DNA of 64,000 nucleotides from Heligmosomoides polygyrus polygyrus. Its lineage: Eukaryota > Nematoda > Chromadorea > Rhabditida > Heligmosomidae. Under the pieces are notes generated by a model, which had not been told where the DNA came from, did not search any database, and was given only the letters and a program-made list of their open reading frames with translations. The stretch spans positions 24,304,001-24,368,000 of the forward strand of contig OX377202.1 in NCBI GenBank assembly GCA_947396885.1. The letters run 5' to 3'. This document shows, in pieces, positions 1 to 12,043 of the stretch. The position numbers and the translations under genes are program-made. Numbering within the stretch: position 1 is the first letter of the stretch; each line of letters begins with the position of its first letter.

Positions 1-2780
1 TGTCCCGTACACCTTGGGTCCAGGTCGTTTGCACCGGTCGGAGAGGAGAAACGGTTAGGTCGCCCGGGTCAACCAAGCCTTTTTCCTCTAAGCAAAGTAA
101 ATGGCACGAGACTCATCTCAGATGGATAAAACACTGACTTGTTCGTTCAGTGGCCACCGCAAGTCACTGTGTAGGTCAAATACGTATTCGAAGTATTCAA
201 ATTGCTCACCATTGCAATCCTTGATGTGGGCTCTAAAGCGCATTTCAAACAGAGATTGAATAACGTCATCCTACATCACATTATCTTTTACAGGTGTCTG
301 AGTTCTTATAATAGCAGTTGTATTAGGTCGGACTGAAATTTCGCTTTTGGTGTGTAGAGTGTTTCCTAGAGAGATGGACAATTTGGAATCTAGATGTATT
401 CGCATAGAAAGCATGACGCTTTACAAAGAGAACAATCATAAAGCTTCGTTCGTAAGGGATTCGGTCTCTTAGCAGCCTCTTATGAGACTAGCAAAGCTCG
501 ATTTTAAGTCATATAGCGTTATGGTTTGAATCTCGGAAAAAAATTCAGAATTGGATAGCGATTTAAGTACTGCAGAACTTGGACTGAATGGTGTAAGGAA
601 GCGGCAAAGGAACGCTTGCATAAAACGCTTTCAGACGGAGAGGCTGAATTCGAAATTAAAAAAGGCCGAATGTTACTCAGAGTTAGCAACCACAGAAAGG
701 AATAAGAAGGAAGTTCACTAGTGCCTAGTCTCTTTAGTCACTGGGTAGCAATGGATCTGAATTCTCTTCTTTTTGGCGAAGAAGAGCGAGCATTCTTACA
801 ACCAAAAATCGCTCGTACATATGTCATAAAACTAAGGCCTTGGGCAGCAGTATAAAAACGTACTAAGAACTCTGGAGGAGTACGAGAGCATCCTCAAATC
901 GTCGTAAAGTTGCAGCTGCTCTGAAGTAGTCACACGCGGCATTTGTTGGTCCATTAGTGGCTCGAATCATACTACAGTCAGCTGAAAAAAATGGCCTTGG
1001 AAACAGGAGGAGATTTCGCTGAGGGGGCAGGGCATCGAGGCGAAGTGGCCGAGTAAGGAAAGCAGCTCGCGGTGCCTTTGCTGACGAGGAAGGCGCCAAA
1101 GGATCGAAGAAAAATGGCCGAAGGAGGAGAGCTCGTAAATCTCGAGAACAGCCTGCGCAGGAATAGCTCGCAGATCTTTCGACATATTATAGTGATGGGT
1201 TTTTTCGGCCGTTTTCGGCTTTTCAATTCAAATGAAATGATTCGATGATTTAACCAGTGCAAAAACTATTACACTTAGCACAACTCAGCGGAATGTGCAA
1301 ACAACAGAATTCTAGGTATGAACAATTGGGCACTTAGCGCTCACTAACTGTCAGAATACATCTTGAGAAGCTCTCGTACACGGTCAGGGTTCCCTTCCGG
1401 ATTCTTTCTAAAATCGTGAAGGCGACATGTTTGGAGGTGAGTCAGAGTAGAGTAGAATACGACTCTGAAATCTGGGATCTACAGGGGTGCTAATTGGAGT
1501 AGGCGTTTGGATGAGAAGGAGCGCGTTACTTAAGAGAGCAGAATTCATTTGCTAAGTTTTCATACGTTCTTGTCGTTAGAACTTTTCATACGTTCTTATC
1601 GTCAGAATCCCATCAACATATTCTGCTCTCATCATCCAGTTGTTTCCCTGGATTCCTATGAGACTGATAGGTCAATAATTATCAAAAATGATCCTTTGCG
1701 GTGAATAGAAGCTTGCAAAAATTACTCGTTTCAACAATATTTCGCTAATCACTTGATGTTGCTGACCATGATTCACCCACCATAGTTTGTAAGAATTCTT
1801 TTGAAACAATCTTTGCTCCTCTTCCATATTGGAAGGTAATCGGGAGCTATAATACCATCGACACTCCAATTTTCGAGGCACCAGATCGTTCTGTGCTGAC
1901 TTAGTGAACTTCTTTCATTTGTGCCTGCACGAAGGCGGCTCAGCTAGATAACCTTTGATACCCAAATCGAATGCTAAACTATGGAAAGCCCAACTGCTCT
2001 ATAACGTGAAAGCATTTTTGGCTCCCTTGAAGAGTGGTTCACTCTTTAAATTCTATAAGAGATGTTTTATAAGAGATGTAGGTTGGAATCTATGTCCCTG
2101 CCGTTTTTTACCATTTTAATATAATATGTTGCAATATTGCATATATGCCGTTTAAAAGAAAATCATAAAATAATCCCCCATCATAAAATATGTTTCGCTT
2201 TTTTCTTTTTGATTTTTGTCAATTTTTACGTCAATAATGTGGAAGGTCAAACAAAGAAAAAAGGCCTCCGCCCACAGTATCTTATTCTTATGTACGAAAG
2301 AAGATAATTTGCTCTGCGAGAAATTGTGTTGGAGGCATTCGTTCATTTCCACTTTGTTAATTTTTAGGGCATTAAAGTGGAGGGCCCAGAAGACACACTA
2401 TTTTTTACCAACAAACCTACCGCTCGGTTAATTTTTTAAAACGTGAACTCGATAGCCTAAAAACAAGCAAAATTCAGAATAACGAATGAACAAAACATAG
2501 ATTCTGATAGAACGAACCATTCTCTTTCAAGTGACATATGACAAAAAATACTGTGCGAAACAATTGGAAAAGGTGATTTTTCTCTTTTTTTAACAATCCG
2601 CTAGAAATCGACAAAAATTAGCTTCAGCAAATGCGAATAGGCCCATTTGCGACTTCAATACCCAGATTGTGAGGCGTAAGGTAGGGTAGCGATGATAAGC
2701 GATCGCAACAGAGCATAAGGATGTTAGCCTGAGTGTCGTCTCAATTTCGAGCCATACCTCCAAGTGGCACAGCGGAAAGT
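1..2780. other. No gene resolved; degenerate coding-like stretch
   Basis: I find no convincing gene here. Between about 540 and 1190 one plus-strand frame reads in moderately coding-like runs (Lys/Glu-rich, then Gly/Glu-rich), but it is broken by several stops and lacks clear exon borders, so it may be an old pseudogene. 2100-2460 is AT-rich and unremarkable. The extreme right end may belong to the segmental duplication that carries the Gly/Trp-rich peptide gene, since short matches to 17.9-18.4 kb are visible. Confidence 0.3.
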
Positions 2781-3622
2781 TGCCCGTACAAAAGTACTAG
2801 GATTCGGCATTAGCGTCCTCTCTGCTCTCTCATATAAGGACTCTCAAATCACAAAAATGTTTTGTAAACTCGAGAGCTCAAACCCGGCACTCGATTTGTG
2901 AGAGCTCTAGAATATTAATTCTACGCTACTAAAAAACTCGGGGCTTATGCATGATATGGAACACAGGTTTGGTGAGAATAATTCTGAAGCTTCTAGCGGT
3001 CAACTGCGAGAACATGAAAGGGGACCACTCGTTGTATGAAATTCGACGAAAAGTGACAAGGTTTTCGTCCGCTGGTCACCGACGCTAGGTAGTTCAGCAG
3101 CAAGCAAGAAGCAAGATGTGACGCTTTCTTCGCAGTTAGATAAATTACTAGTCTTTTTTATCTTCGCTGATCTCAAACCACCCTCTCAGCAGACTACTGG
3201 AATGGCAGCTGTGGTTCGCCGGTGAAATCTGGCCACATTGAAATGGAATTTGAAATGGGTTAAAGCTTGCCGAAGATACGTTGCAAACTCCGGTTGAATT
3301 TCATGAGAAATGCTGTCAATCTGCAGGTCATTTTCTTCGGTGATACCCTCTCCTGTTGATCGTTGCAAGTGTCTGAGATGATCAGTAATCGGTTTCAGAA
3401 TCAACTTCACCACAACTGAGTTCGATCGTTGCTTAAGCGGCAAAAATTCTTTCTGAGGCTAATCGTAGTGGTCCTAAGCTCGTTTAGAAGCACTGTCCAT
3501 GAACTACATTTACGATTTTTGTGCGTATGGAATTCAAGGCTGGAAACGGAAAAAAACGTCCAACCGAATTGTGTGGTATTTGTTGCGCTGGCTAAGAAAT
3601 CCTCGGTTGTTTGCTTTTCAGA

Positions 3623-3975
3623 ATGCGTTTGCTAAGCGTGTGCTCAGCGCTAATGATGCTAGCAGCTTGCCCAATCGGAGCAATTCCACCGGTATTGATA
3701 ATTGATGCTTCTGAAACTCCTGTAAGGTGACATTTTTAAATACGTATGCTTCCTGTCTTTCCTTTGCTCACTATGAAGCGCCAATTATTTTCAGAGCCCA
3801 ACAGGAGATACGCATGAAGCGACAGTGGGGCTACGGAGGCGGCTTTGGTCGGCCGTGGGGCGGCGGTTGGGGAGGAGGCTTCGGTCGGCCATGGGGTGGC
3901 GGCTGGGGTGGCGGCTGGGGTCGGCCATTCGGGGGCGGCTGGGGACAACCGTTCGGAGGATTCGGATGGGGCTAA
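3623..3975 (+). CDS. Secreted Gly/Trp-rich peptide precursor 1 (nlp-29/caenacin-like)
   Basis: Two exons, 3623-3726 and 3795-3975, with a 68-bp GT-AG intron, encode a 94-residue precursor. ATG is two bases after TTTTCAG, a typical trans- or cis-splice acceptor, which decides the start. Residues 1 to about 20 (MRLLSVCSALMMLAACPIGA) form a signal peptide. A short acidic pro-region ends in MKR, a dibasic cleavage site. The mature part would be about 50 residues starting QWGYGGG and built of GGGWGGGFGRPW-like repeats, ending FGWG. C. elegans NLP-29-type epidermal antimicrobial peptides also begin QWGYGG, so a secreted defence peptide is the best inference; activity is unproven. The intron lies between the pro-region and the mature repeat, at the same place and length as in the paralogue at 19574. 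Exon 1 has Leu/Met/Cys changes relative to the paralogue but no stop. Confidence 0.85.
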
Positions 3976-4105
3976 GGTGTGCTGCTAGCCCTGGACTACC
4001 GCTTTTTGCAGTGATCATCGTTGGAACCTCTAGCTGGATCGACAACTGGTTAAATACGTACATATGTGCATGGTTTGTGTGTGGTTTGTACTGTATGCGG
4101 TCTGT

Positions 4106-4111
4106 AATAAA
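4106..4111 (+). terminator. AATAAA polyadenylation signal of peptide gene 1
   Basis: AATAAA lies 131 bp after the stop codon, in the context TGTAATAAATTCTGACTG. The same motif and context occur after the paralogue at 20093. Confidence 0.65.
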
Positions 4112-4479
4112 TTCTGACTGCTCCACTGACTGTTCCCACTTTAGATAGTAATCAAAACCTAAGATATTTGCATCCACTTTGCTTACGTCGCATGGAAGGT
4201 TCAATGACCGCTGATTGTCAGTTTTATGTTCCTTGTCCACGCGTTAGGCGGTGCGACAAGCACACTATTTGACAGCCAACAGTCGTAGTTAACGGATTTG
4301 CTACTCTCTTAACAAGGCGGCTGGAAAGCATGGATTGGAATTTTGAAAACAGATACTCATTTTTGACTCCCTTCCCTCTATGCCAAGACTTATACTTTGA
4401 GTCTAATGGTAAGACGAACGGAAGATCCATAAGAGGCCAGCCGGTAAAAACCTCGTGCTTATCTAGGAAGGGATTCCTC

Positions 4480-4935
4480 TTTTTTCGCAATTTTTCGAAT
4501 ACATTCGAAAAATTGCGTTTTCAAATGTATTGCAATTCAAACGTTGAAAAAATAGCGTTTTTTGAATGTTTAAAAAATCGCGTTTTTCACATGTATTCGA
4601 ATTCGAATGTTCAGGAAGGTTTCGCTTTTCGAATTTATTCGAATTCGAGCAATCGAAAAATGTCAGTTTTCGAAAACATTCGAGTATTCAAATTTTTTCG
4701 AGAGCATAAGTAAACTCTAGTATACTCTACTTAGTATAGAGTATACTTATGCTCGAACAACACGCTCGAATAGGTATTCGAGAGATTTTTATTCGATTTA
4801 GAATGTTCGAAATCGAGTATTCGAAAAATCGCATTTTGAGAATGTATTCCATTCAAATATTCAAAAAATCGCGTTTTTCGAACATATTCGATTTCGAATG
4901 CTCGAAAAATTTCGGTATTCGAGACAGTTCCATTA
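4480..4935. repeat. AT-rich degenerate minisatellite around a hairpin
   Basis: Irregular units combine ATTCGAAT, TCGAAAAAT and GCGTTTTTC. At 4704-4755 a palindrome with arms AGCATAAGTA and TACTTATGCT sits near the centre, and the flanking units read as loosely inverted about it. The open frames across it are a by-product of the repeat. Confidence 0.6.
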
Positions 4936-5675
4936 TCCAAAATTTCCCAGAAAACCAAATCATAGAGTGTCATTACTACAATGTCCAACGAGGATTTGTT
5001 TAACGGCGTATTTTGAAGAGGCTTGTTAGGTTTTTTCGGGTAGTTAGGATCTCCAAAACGGTCCTGCCTTTGAATCCAAGGCCTAGGGCGATACGGCTCG
5101 TTGTCAGGATAATGGGCGCCTCATCGATTTCGGTCACTTCCCGAAAAGCCTTTCTGCCAAAAGGAAGAACTTCCACAGCGTCACACAGTGTTGAACCGCA
5201 TAAATTTTTCTACGCAGAATCGCTGCAATAGTGAATGACCGATCGGGGACGGGTATACGTCATCGACAAAAACTATTAAACGATTCCCTGATCAATACTG
5301 AGGTCTTCTGATTAATATCTCAGGGTTTCTGAAACCAGTCGCGCGTTGGATACATTCAAAACCACGATGGTATCGATTAGTAGCGATTGTGTGATCGAAA
5401 ATTCCCTCTGCTGTGAAGCCTTTCCGTCATATTCACGCGACTCCCACCCCCGATCGATTAACTCTGAGAGAAAACTCCCACCCCCAATTGATTACCCCTG
5501 AGAGAAAACCGATCAATGATAAAAAGATAGGTAACATCGATCGATATTGATTGTCTGATCGATCTGTGATACTGCGTTCTGAATTGCAGCGCTCGCTGGA
5601 GACGTGTGGATATTTTCCGGTTTTTGTGCACCGTCTTCTAGTGGGCCTACGGAGTTGCGAACCTCTTCGACGTTC
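4936..5675. other. No gene; GATCGAT-rich stretch
   Basis: 5250-5580 contains repeated short words (GATCGATT, CTGAGAGAAAAC, ATCGATCGATAT) that recur in similar order near 26300-26460. This suggests a dispersed, degraded repeat. I see no coding signal. Confidence 0.4.
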
Positions 5676-5810
5676 GAAGGTTAGAGACGCTGTCGCATGG
5701 TTGAAAGTCGTAGTCGAAAATTAAGTGGGCCGGCCACATAATGCGCTCTGCAGACACCTGCTGGACGAGAGCCATCACCGACTGGATTCCGCGGGATGTC
5801 AAGTGCTTCA
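5676..5810 (+). pseudogene. RTE-type LINE, reverse transcriptase C-terminal fragment
   Basis: Translation in two plus-strand frames gives RDAVAWLKVVVEN, then KWAGHIMR and TRAITDWIPRDVK. These match the end of RTE-family reverse-transcriptase ORFs common in hookworm genomes (the WAGHVMR and TDWIPRD region). A frame change and a stop lie between the parts, and nothing upstream of the C terminus is present. It is therefore a dead 5'-truncated copy of the same family whose 5' end appears at 6205. Confidence 0.7.
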
Positions 5811-5906
5811 AAAAGGAATTTCAGATTCTTGTTCTCGAGCACGAATCCACCTTAGGGCTAAAGTTTCGCACTGCATTGAACGACATGCACAAAAAAAACG
5901 ATTATT

Positions 5907-6205
5907 TGGTCAATGTCGATTAATGGCGAGCAATACTTCAAAAACGGACTTCAGATTCGTACTCACTCAGCGACCTCGATTGCCCTAGGGCTGAAATTTT
6001 CAGGCAAGTAGAAGGCGCCTGGGTATTTTCCGGCATTTTCGCGACCCGTAATTTGATCAATATTGATTAATGGCGATTTGTACTTCAAAAACGGACTTCA
6101 GATTCGTGTTGTTTGTTGTTGTTGTTGTTCTACCTCGACTGCCCTATGGCTGAAGTTCCCGGGTAAGTAGAAGACGTCTGGGTATTTTTCGCTATTTTCG
6201 CGTTG
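5907..6205 (+). repeat. Two tandem copies of a ~145-bp unit
   Basis: The unit starts TTGGTCAATGTCGATTAATG at 5907 and again near 6051. Both copies contain AAAAACGGACTTCAGATTCG, a CTAGGGCTGAA or CTATGGCTGAA motif, and a CTGGGTATTTTC end. A (TTG)n tract interrupts the second copy at 6108-6131. A 13-C tract (6212-6224) separates the array from the RTE 5' region. Confidence 0.7.
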
Positions 6206-7275
6206 CAATTTCCCCCCCCCCCCCACGGATCTCCCTCGATAGAGAGCCTTCGGGCTCTCTTTTTAAGAGCGATCTCGGGCCGCTTGTCGCAGGGCCACGT
6301 GGCGCGTCCTCGGGTGGTGGATAGGAAAACGAAAACGCGAACCAAATGCGACCTTGTGCTGCCCAGAGACGCAGGTGGAATGCAGGGGATAGACTCCTTG
6401 CTCATGCTGTGTCGGGTTGACGCGTTCCTTGTGCGTGGGAGCGGCATGTTGATGAACAGTGTGCGTGGATGTGTTCGCGCCTGTGCGGATTGTACCTGTG
6501 TCCGCCAGGCCCAAGGCTTGCACTCCGTAGACCGGGAGTACATCATAAGGCAATTCGAGGCCGCCTCAAAAGTCTCGCCCTGTCCCTTCGGGAAGTCTGG
6601 TTGGCTGCCCGGAGTTCTCCGCCCGCATGACAGAGCCTGACTAGCTACCCGTGTTGCATTGCAGTCAAACACGGCAGCACTAAAGGGCCTCATTCCTCTG
6701 ACCCTGAAAGAGCCCCCATTTCTGTAGCGATGGAAAGGACGAGTACGGAGAGGCTGCTAAAATCTCAGGGCCTAACCAGGCTGCGCAAACTGAGAAGGAC
6801 TAGGATGACGATCTGTACTTACAACGCCCGCACGCTTGCGTCGGAAGCATCCGTCGAGGACCTGATGATGCAAGCCAGGAAGATCAAGTACGACGTCATC
6901 GGACTGACCGAGACGAGAAGACACCGCCCCCTACACGCCGCTTACGACTCCGGAGAAGAACTGTTCCTCGGAACTTGCGACAGCAGGGGAGTAGGCGGTG
7001 TTGGTATCCTCGTCAACACGCACTTGGCCATGAGCATCGATTCGTATGAGTCTCTGACAAGCCGAATCGGACGTCTACGACTGAAGCGACGTGGCCCGTG
7101 CCAGCTTTGATTGTGTTCGTCGCGTATGCCACAATATCTGACTACGACGACGATGAGGTCGAAGCTTTCTAAGTGGAGCTGGAGAAGTGTACCATCTCCA
7201 CGATAGTGCTAAGGGAGCCGAGAGCTTGAAGACCACCAAGAGACGCCTGTCTCCGGAAACTCTCGAGCTTATTTC
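6205..7275 (+). mobile_element. RTE-type non-LTR retrotransposon, truncated and internally deleted
   Basis: 6225-6720 reads like the 5' leader of hookworm RTE copies and is followed by the endonuclease ORF at 6730. Near 7185 the sequence jumps from the endonuclease to LKTTKRRLSPETLEL (about 7226-7272), a segment that normally lies further into the ORF, so there is an internal deletion. The element then abuts 28S-like sequence at about 7275. Frameshift, stop, internal deletion and 3' truncation make it inactive. Confidence 0.75.
6730..7185 (+). pseudogene. RTE apurinic-like endonuclease domain, frameshifted
   Basis: From ATG at 6730 one frame runs 126 codons. [10 protein letters not shown] is the start of the exonuclease/endonuclease/phosphatase fold, DVIGLTETR carries the catalytic Glu, and GVGGVGILV follows. 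The frame ends at 7110, but the neighbouring frame continues the domain (VFVAYATISDYDDDEVEAF) and then meets a stop, so there is at least one frameshift and one nonsense change. In life the domain nicks target DNA to prime reverse transcription. Here the C-terminal catalytic half is missing. Confidence 0.8.
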
Positions 7276-7406
7276 TCATGACCCTTCACAATGTCAAACT
7301 AAATCAAGCTCAACAGGGACTTCTTTGACCGCTATTTTCGCCAAGCCCGTTCACTTGGCTGTGGTTTCGCTAGATATTAGTTAGGGACAGAGGGAATCTC
7401 GTTAAC
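7275..7406 (-). rRNA. 28S rRNA fragment (downstream of the R-element hot spot)
   Basis: Read on the minus strand, this contains GAGATTCCCTCTGTCCCTAA, CTAGCGAAACCACAGCCAAG, GAACGGGCTTGGCG and CCCTGTTGAGCTTGA, all conserved core 28S words in the correct order. It follows, in rRNA order, the 28S part ending at about 9205. It is interrupted on the 3' side by the RTE fragment, so the 3' third of 28S is absent. Confidence 0.85.
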
Positions 7407-9205
7407 TCCCATCCTCTGACAGCGGTCGACACTCGCACAGGTGAGTGGATAGATGTTACTCGACCTCCATCAGGATCACAGAAGCCATTGGCAAGGGTGG
7501 TAGTACAGGGGCTAAGACTTATATGACCCGTCCAGGAGTTCCGGCAATTACCCGCATCTACTGAATTACTACGATTTAACATTCGAATACTGGGTCAGAA
7601 CGTGCGGACAGAGCCACTGCTTCAGGACTCACCACCTCGCTCGAAACTTGGAGGGTCGTGGGTGTCGAAAGCGACGCTCCCACTCAGGAATCATCCACTC
7701 AGCCATATTCGTCTTAATAAGTTAGGCTTCTACGTGGTACGTCCAAGAACGGCATTTTGCATTTGACCACCGACTACCTCTTAGGTCTGTCAGTGGCGGA
7801 CACTTTTGGCCGACCACTCCTGGAGGCGTTAACAGGACTCCTATGCGCGGTCGTTGCCCTTGCTCACCACGGGCGGTAGTGTCCTAGAGCTCACATCAAA
7901 CTTAATTCGTTAAAAGGGTGTGCCCGATGGCGCTCACGCCGTTACCATGAGTCATTAAGATTTTCTGATGAGCATGTGTCGCGCAGGGGTTCCTGAGAAC
8001 CAGGAGCCGCGCCTAACCACCATTACCGGCACGGTTGGTGACGGGCATGGTCTGTTTACCTCCATGCATTTTGCCACCATGATGCGTGGAAGCCGCCCTT
8101 ACTAGGCTTGCGCCGCATTCTGCGTGACCGGTAGGGCAGTTAGCCACTACCAAAGGTAGCGTTCACCCTGTCACCACCCTGAGGTGGCCCCAGACAGTGA
8201 TGCGCGTCAGCGTTTTTTATGTTTGTCCACCACACCTCTCCCACTGGCCGTCTATGACGATCTAGCTGTCACAGTTCTCTCCAACCACAATCGGAAGGAG
8301 ATCCGACCTTATTTGTTTGCTACGAGCTTCTTTGTAGATGTTATCCCTAACACTACCCTGGGGTCTGAGTACAGAGAATGGCGGAAACTCAGGGCTCCCT
8401 TTAGTGTGCTCAGTACCACTGGAAAGCAGCTATGACTCCCCATGAAAGCTCGCATTGTCTTTCTTTTTGGGACATGACCTTTGCAGACTATGTCCTTTAG
8501 TAGGAATGTCCGTTAATAGGACTTTATTCCTCTAAATATTGTAGATGCTGTGCACTCTTCAGCTGCAAGTATTTGAACTTGCCACGTCAGTCTTTTCGCC
8601 GTATTTGCGTTCGCCAACCTGCAGTTTCTTTATAGCTGTTTTACTAATGCGAAATTGTCGAGCTTGCATCCGACGCCGCACTCTTGGTGGGGCACTCTTC
8701 TTCGGCATCAAAAGCAAAGCCTTTGGCCGAAATTTTGCCTCACAATCCTAACATCTTACGATGTGAGCTTTTCTGTCGTTCGTATCCCTAGCTATGTGGC
8801 TTCCGGGTGTCGCGCAGAACATGTTGCCATGCACATGCGATTCACCACATAACCACTTTGCCTTGGATAGGAACAGTCTACTTGCACCACCGTGTGTAAA
8901 CACTTAAACACTCTCTTCAGCTTCATCGACCAGCTTTCGATGAAGCTCGTACAATACACCCTTACGGCGGCTTTTAGCAGTTTATGAACTCATACAATGA
9001 CGACCTGCAAACTCCCAGCGATAATCTTAACATCGCCCGAAGGATTCGCCGACGGAGGTCCAAAAGGCTTGGCGCACCGCATTGGTTTGCATTGATCGCT
9101 TACAGAATCATTTGCCCGTTATTTGCATTCACCAACGAGCAACGATCTGTCAACGCAAATGTAACGATACCCGATTATCGAAAAAACGTGCCAAAACTTG
9201 CCTTC
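7406..9205. other. 1.8-kb foreign insert within 28S
   Basis: Flanking 28S sequence on both sides is only tens of bases apart in a normal rRNA, so this block is extra. It has no ORF I can identify on either strand. Near 7562-7583 it contains a second copy of the 28S word GAATGTTAAATCGTAGTAAT (minus strand), which also occurs in the true 28S at 9283-9302, so part of the block may derive from duplicated rRNA. The location, just past the intact R2 target (AAGG/TAGCC at 9236/9237), is where R1, R2 and R4 elements insert. A dead R-type element is possible but unproven. Confidence 0.45.
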
Positions 9206-9218
9206 GTCAGTAGCTAGC

Positions 9219-9269
<51 letters not shown>

Positions 9270-10275
9270 TCCGCGCTTACTCGAATTACTACGATTTAAC
9301 ATTCAGAGCACTGGGCAGAAATCAGAGACAGTAAACGTCCGCAAGGACCATCTGTCTCCTCTGTTTTAATCAGCAGTCGGGTTCCCCGAGTCCGTACCAG
9401 TTCCAGTTCGACCGTTTTGATGGTCGGTCAGGATACTAAGCCCGAAGACAAAGCACACACCTGAAAACGTCCACAAGGCAGTCTTGTCACTAGTCCAGCA
9501 TCAGCGTGAGCGTCTGCCAGCCACGGACGAAACCGCACAAGCATCAGTTAGCAGGCCAATCAACTCGGTCACTGGAGCCCATCCTTTTCCCGAAGTTACG
9601 GATCTAATTTGCCGACTTCCCTTACCTACATTATTCTATCGACTAGAGGTTGTTCACTTTGGAGACCTGATGCGGATATCGGTACGATGCAGCACAGATT
9701 AATAGCCTTCCTTGGTTTTTCAATGGCCGTCCAGAGAACACGAGACATCACAGAAACCGCGATGCTTTACGAAAACAACGTCCCTATCTACGGCTGAACC
9801 GATTCCAGGGAGTCCGTTCCTTAACTAGAGAAGAGAACTCTAGCTCGGTCTCTGAGCGTCGTAACCAAGTTCGAATGCGTTACCGCGCAAGGGAGTCAAA
9901 GAGCCACAATCTCTGTGTCTGCGTTAGGAAATATTAACCCTATTACCTTTTGATATCCGAGAGAAAAGAGACTTTTCCCTTTCGATGATACAAGGCATAA
10001 GCCAGTATCTTAGGATCGACTGACCCACATTCAACTACTGTTCACGTGGAACCCTTCTCCACTTCAGTCTTCAAGGATGGAACTTAAATATTTGCTACTA
10101 CCACCGAGATCTGCACTGACGGAAGCTCCAGCTGGGCCTACGCCCAAAGCCTCGACGCAACCGCCATGACCCTCCTACTTGTTGCGGCCAGGCGCTAGAC
10201 AACGCACAAGCCAGCAACGGTTGGGTCTTGGTCTCTCGCTCAAGCGCCATCCATTTTTAGGGCTAGTTGATTCGA

Positions 10276-10306
<31 letters not shown>

Positions 10307-10595
10307 ACCGACTTCCATGGCCACGGTCCTGCTGTCTATATCAACAACGCCTTTTATGTGGTCTCATGAGCGAAAAGTTAGGCACCTTAACTCAACGTTT
10401 GGATCATCCCACAGCGCCAGTTCTGCTTACCAAAAATGGCCCACTTAGAGCTCGCGTTCGTGTCAACAGTTCAATGAAAAAACCAAGACAACATACCCAT
10501 TGAAAGTTTTAGAATAGGTTAAGATCGTTTCGACCCTAAGTCCTCTAATCATTCGCTTTACCGGATATAACCGCTATGAACTCCAGCTATCCTGG

Positions 10596-10628
<33 letters not shown>

Positions 10629-11600
10629 CTCGATTAGACGTTTCACTCCTATACCCAAGTCTATCAATCGATTTGCACGTCAGAACCGATACGGACTTCC
10701 ACCAGAGTTTCCTCTGACTTCGTCCTGCTCAGGCATAGTTCACCATCTTTCGGATCGCAACCTGTACGCTCTACCGCTGCCCATCTGCAAGCAGACAAGA
10801 CCGGGTCATGGTGCGCTGCTCCGTAAACGAAACGGATCCCATGTCAGCCGGTTAACCGACCTTCACCTTCATTACGACTTGGAGTTTTCCACCCTTTGAC
10901 TCGCGTACAAGTTACACTTCTCGGTCCGTGTTTCAAGACGGGTCGGAGAGGTGGTCGACTTTCACACTGACACCCTACAATGAAGTAGGGCAAAAACGCT
11001 AGCCATGACAAACCTATCCGCCAGCAATACACCATCGCCGAAACGGTGGGCAACGCTAAACGGTTCGGTACGCATGGCCAGCGCTGTCGCGCAGCCATAG
11101 GCAACATACGTCTCCCGCAATCACAATTAGGCGACATTAGTAGACTTAGTTACCCGGCTACGTCAACTCTCTCCGGTTCCACTCCAGCGATTTCACGTTC
11201 TCTTGAACTCTCTCTTCAAAGTTCTTTGCAACTTCCCTTCACAGTACTTGTTTGCTATCGAATTCGCGTCTATATTTAGCTTTAGATGAAGTTTATCACC
11301 CACTTTAGGGTGCACTTTCAAGCACCCGACTCCAAGGTATGATCGTACAGCTTGCTCCACTGCCCGCACATGTCTCGCACCCCCTCAGGAATGTGGCCCC
11401 TATCAAAGGGACTTTGGACATGCAGCACAAACTGAAAACAGCACCTATACGCTACATTTCTTAACGATGTAACACCGAAAGATTCAGCGCTGGGCTTCTC
11501 CCCGTTCACTCGCCGTTACTAAGCGAATCATTGTTAGTTCCTTTTCCTCCTCTAAACGATATGCTTAAGTTCGGCGGGTAATCACGACTGAGCTCAGCTC
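9205..11600 (-). rRNA. 28S rRNA, 5' ~2.4 kb (non-functional copy)
   Basis: The minus strand begins near ACCCGCCGAACTTAAGCATA (11560-11580), the classical 28S start, and stays collinear with eukaryotic 28S through to GACTCTCTTAAGGTAGCCAA and AAATGCCTCGTCA at about 9220. Expansion segments carry clade V nematode-like sequence. Because the molecule is split and its 3' part is missing, it cannot give a normal 28S. Confidence 0.9.
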
Positions 11601-11888
11601 GCAATGCAAATGATGCAAGAACGCATGTACTGTCGTAGTGTCGTACCGGCCCCGTTTCATCGATCCTCAATATAATCTCGCCGAGTACTAGAGGAAACGG
11701 TAACACTACACACAATCTGTTCACATCATTCAGGAGTGACGATGACACTATGTTGCTCTATACGATTCTTCACTAGAATGGAAATCATCACAACGACGAC
11801 GTCGTACAACAAGATACAACGACACATGTGATCGAGTGCCATTCGACAAACAGTGTTCACAACAAGCCACACTGTAGTAGATCGTTTA
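11601..11888 (-). other. ITS2 spacer
   Basis: The stretch between recognisable 5.8S and 28S ends, about 290 bp, has low similarity to coding or rRNA sequence, as expected of ITS2. It would be the best barcode for naming the species group. Confidence 0.8.
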
Positions 11889-12043
11889 CAACCCTGAACC
11901 AGACGTGCCGAAGGAAAAACCCAACGGCGCTATGCGTTCAAAATTTCACCACTCTAAGCGTCTGCAATTCGTGGTAAATAAAGCAGCTAGCTGCGTTTTT
12001 CATCTATAGACGAATCGACCGATCCATCGCTGAAGCTAGCCAC
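11889..12043 (-). rRNA. 5.8S rRNA (slightly mutated copy)
   Basis: The minus strand reads GCTAGCTTCAGCGATGGATC at the start, then CACGAATTGCAGACGCTTAG, TGAAATTTTGAACGCATAGC and the 3' end CGTCTGGTTCAGGGTT. About 155 nt is the normal nematode length. Base changes in conserved positions (for example in the region after GCAGCTAGCTGC) suggest a decaying dispersed copy. Confidence 0.9.

Larger units (their letters stand above)
2780..4230 (+). repeat. Segmental duplication, copy A (peptide-gene unit)
   Basis: This stretch aligns by eye with 18430-20215 in the same orientation. Shared landmarks include GAAGCTTCTAGCGGT-like sequence near 2990 and 18690, AAAAGTGACAAGG near 3050 and 18755, CACCGGTGAAATC-like sequence near 3220 and 19140, the two-exon peptide gene, and CGCTGATTGTCAGTTT-like sequence near 4210 and 20197. 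The two copies lie about 15.7 kb apart and are clearly diverged, so the duplication is not recent. The intervening DNA, including the rDNA fragment, is not duplicated. Confidence 0.75.

Noticed and set aside
3791..4240. 149-codon minus-strand frame overlapping peptide gene 1
   Set aside because: It is antisense to the Gly/Trp-rich repeats and lacks signals of its own. The plus-strand exon structure is conserved in the paralogue.
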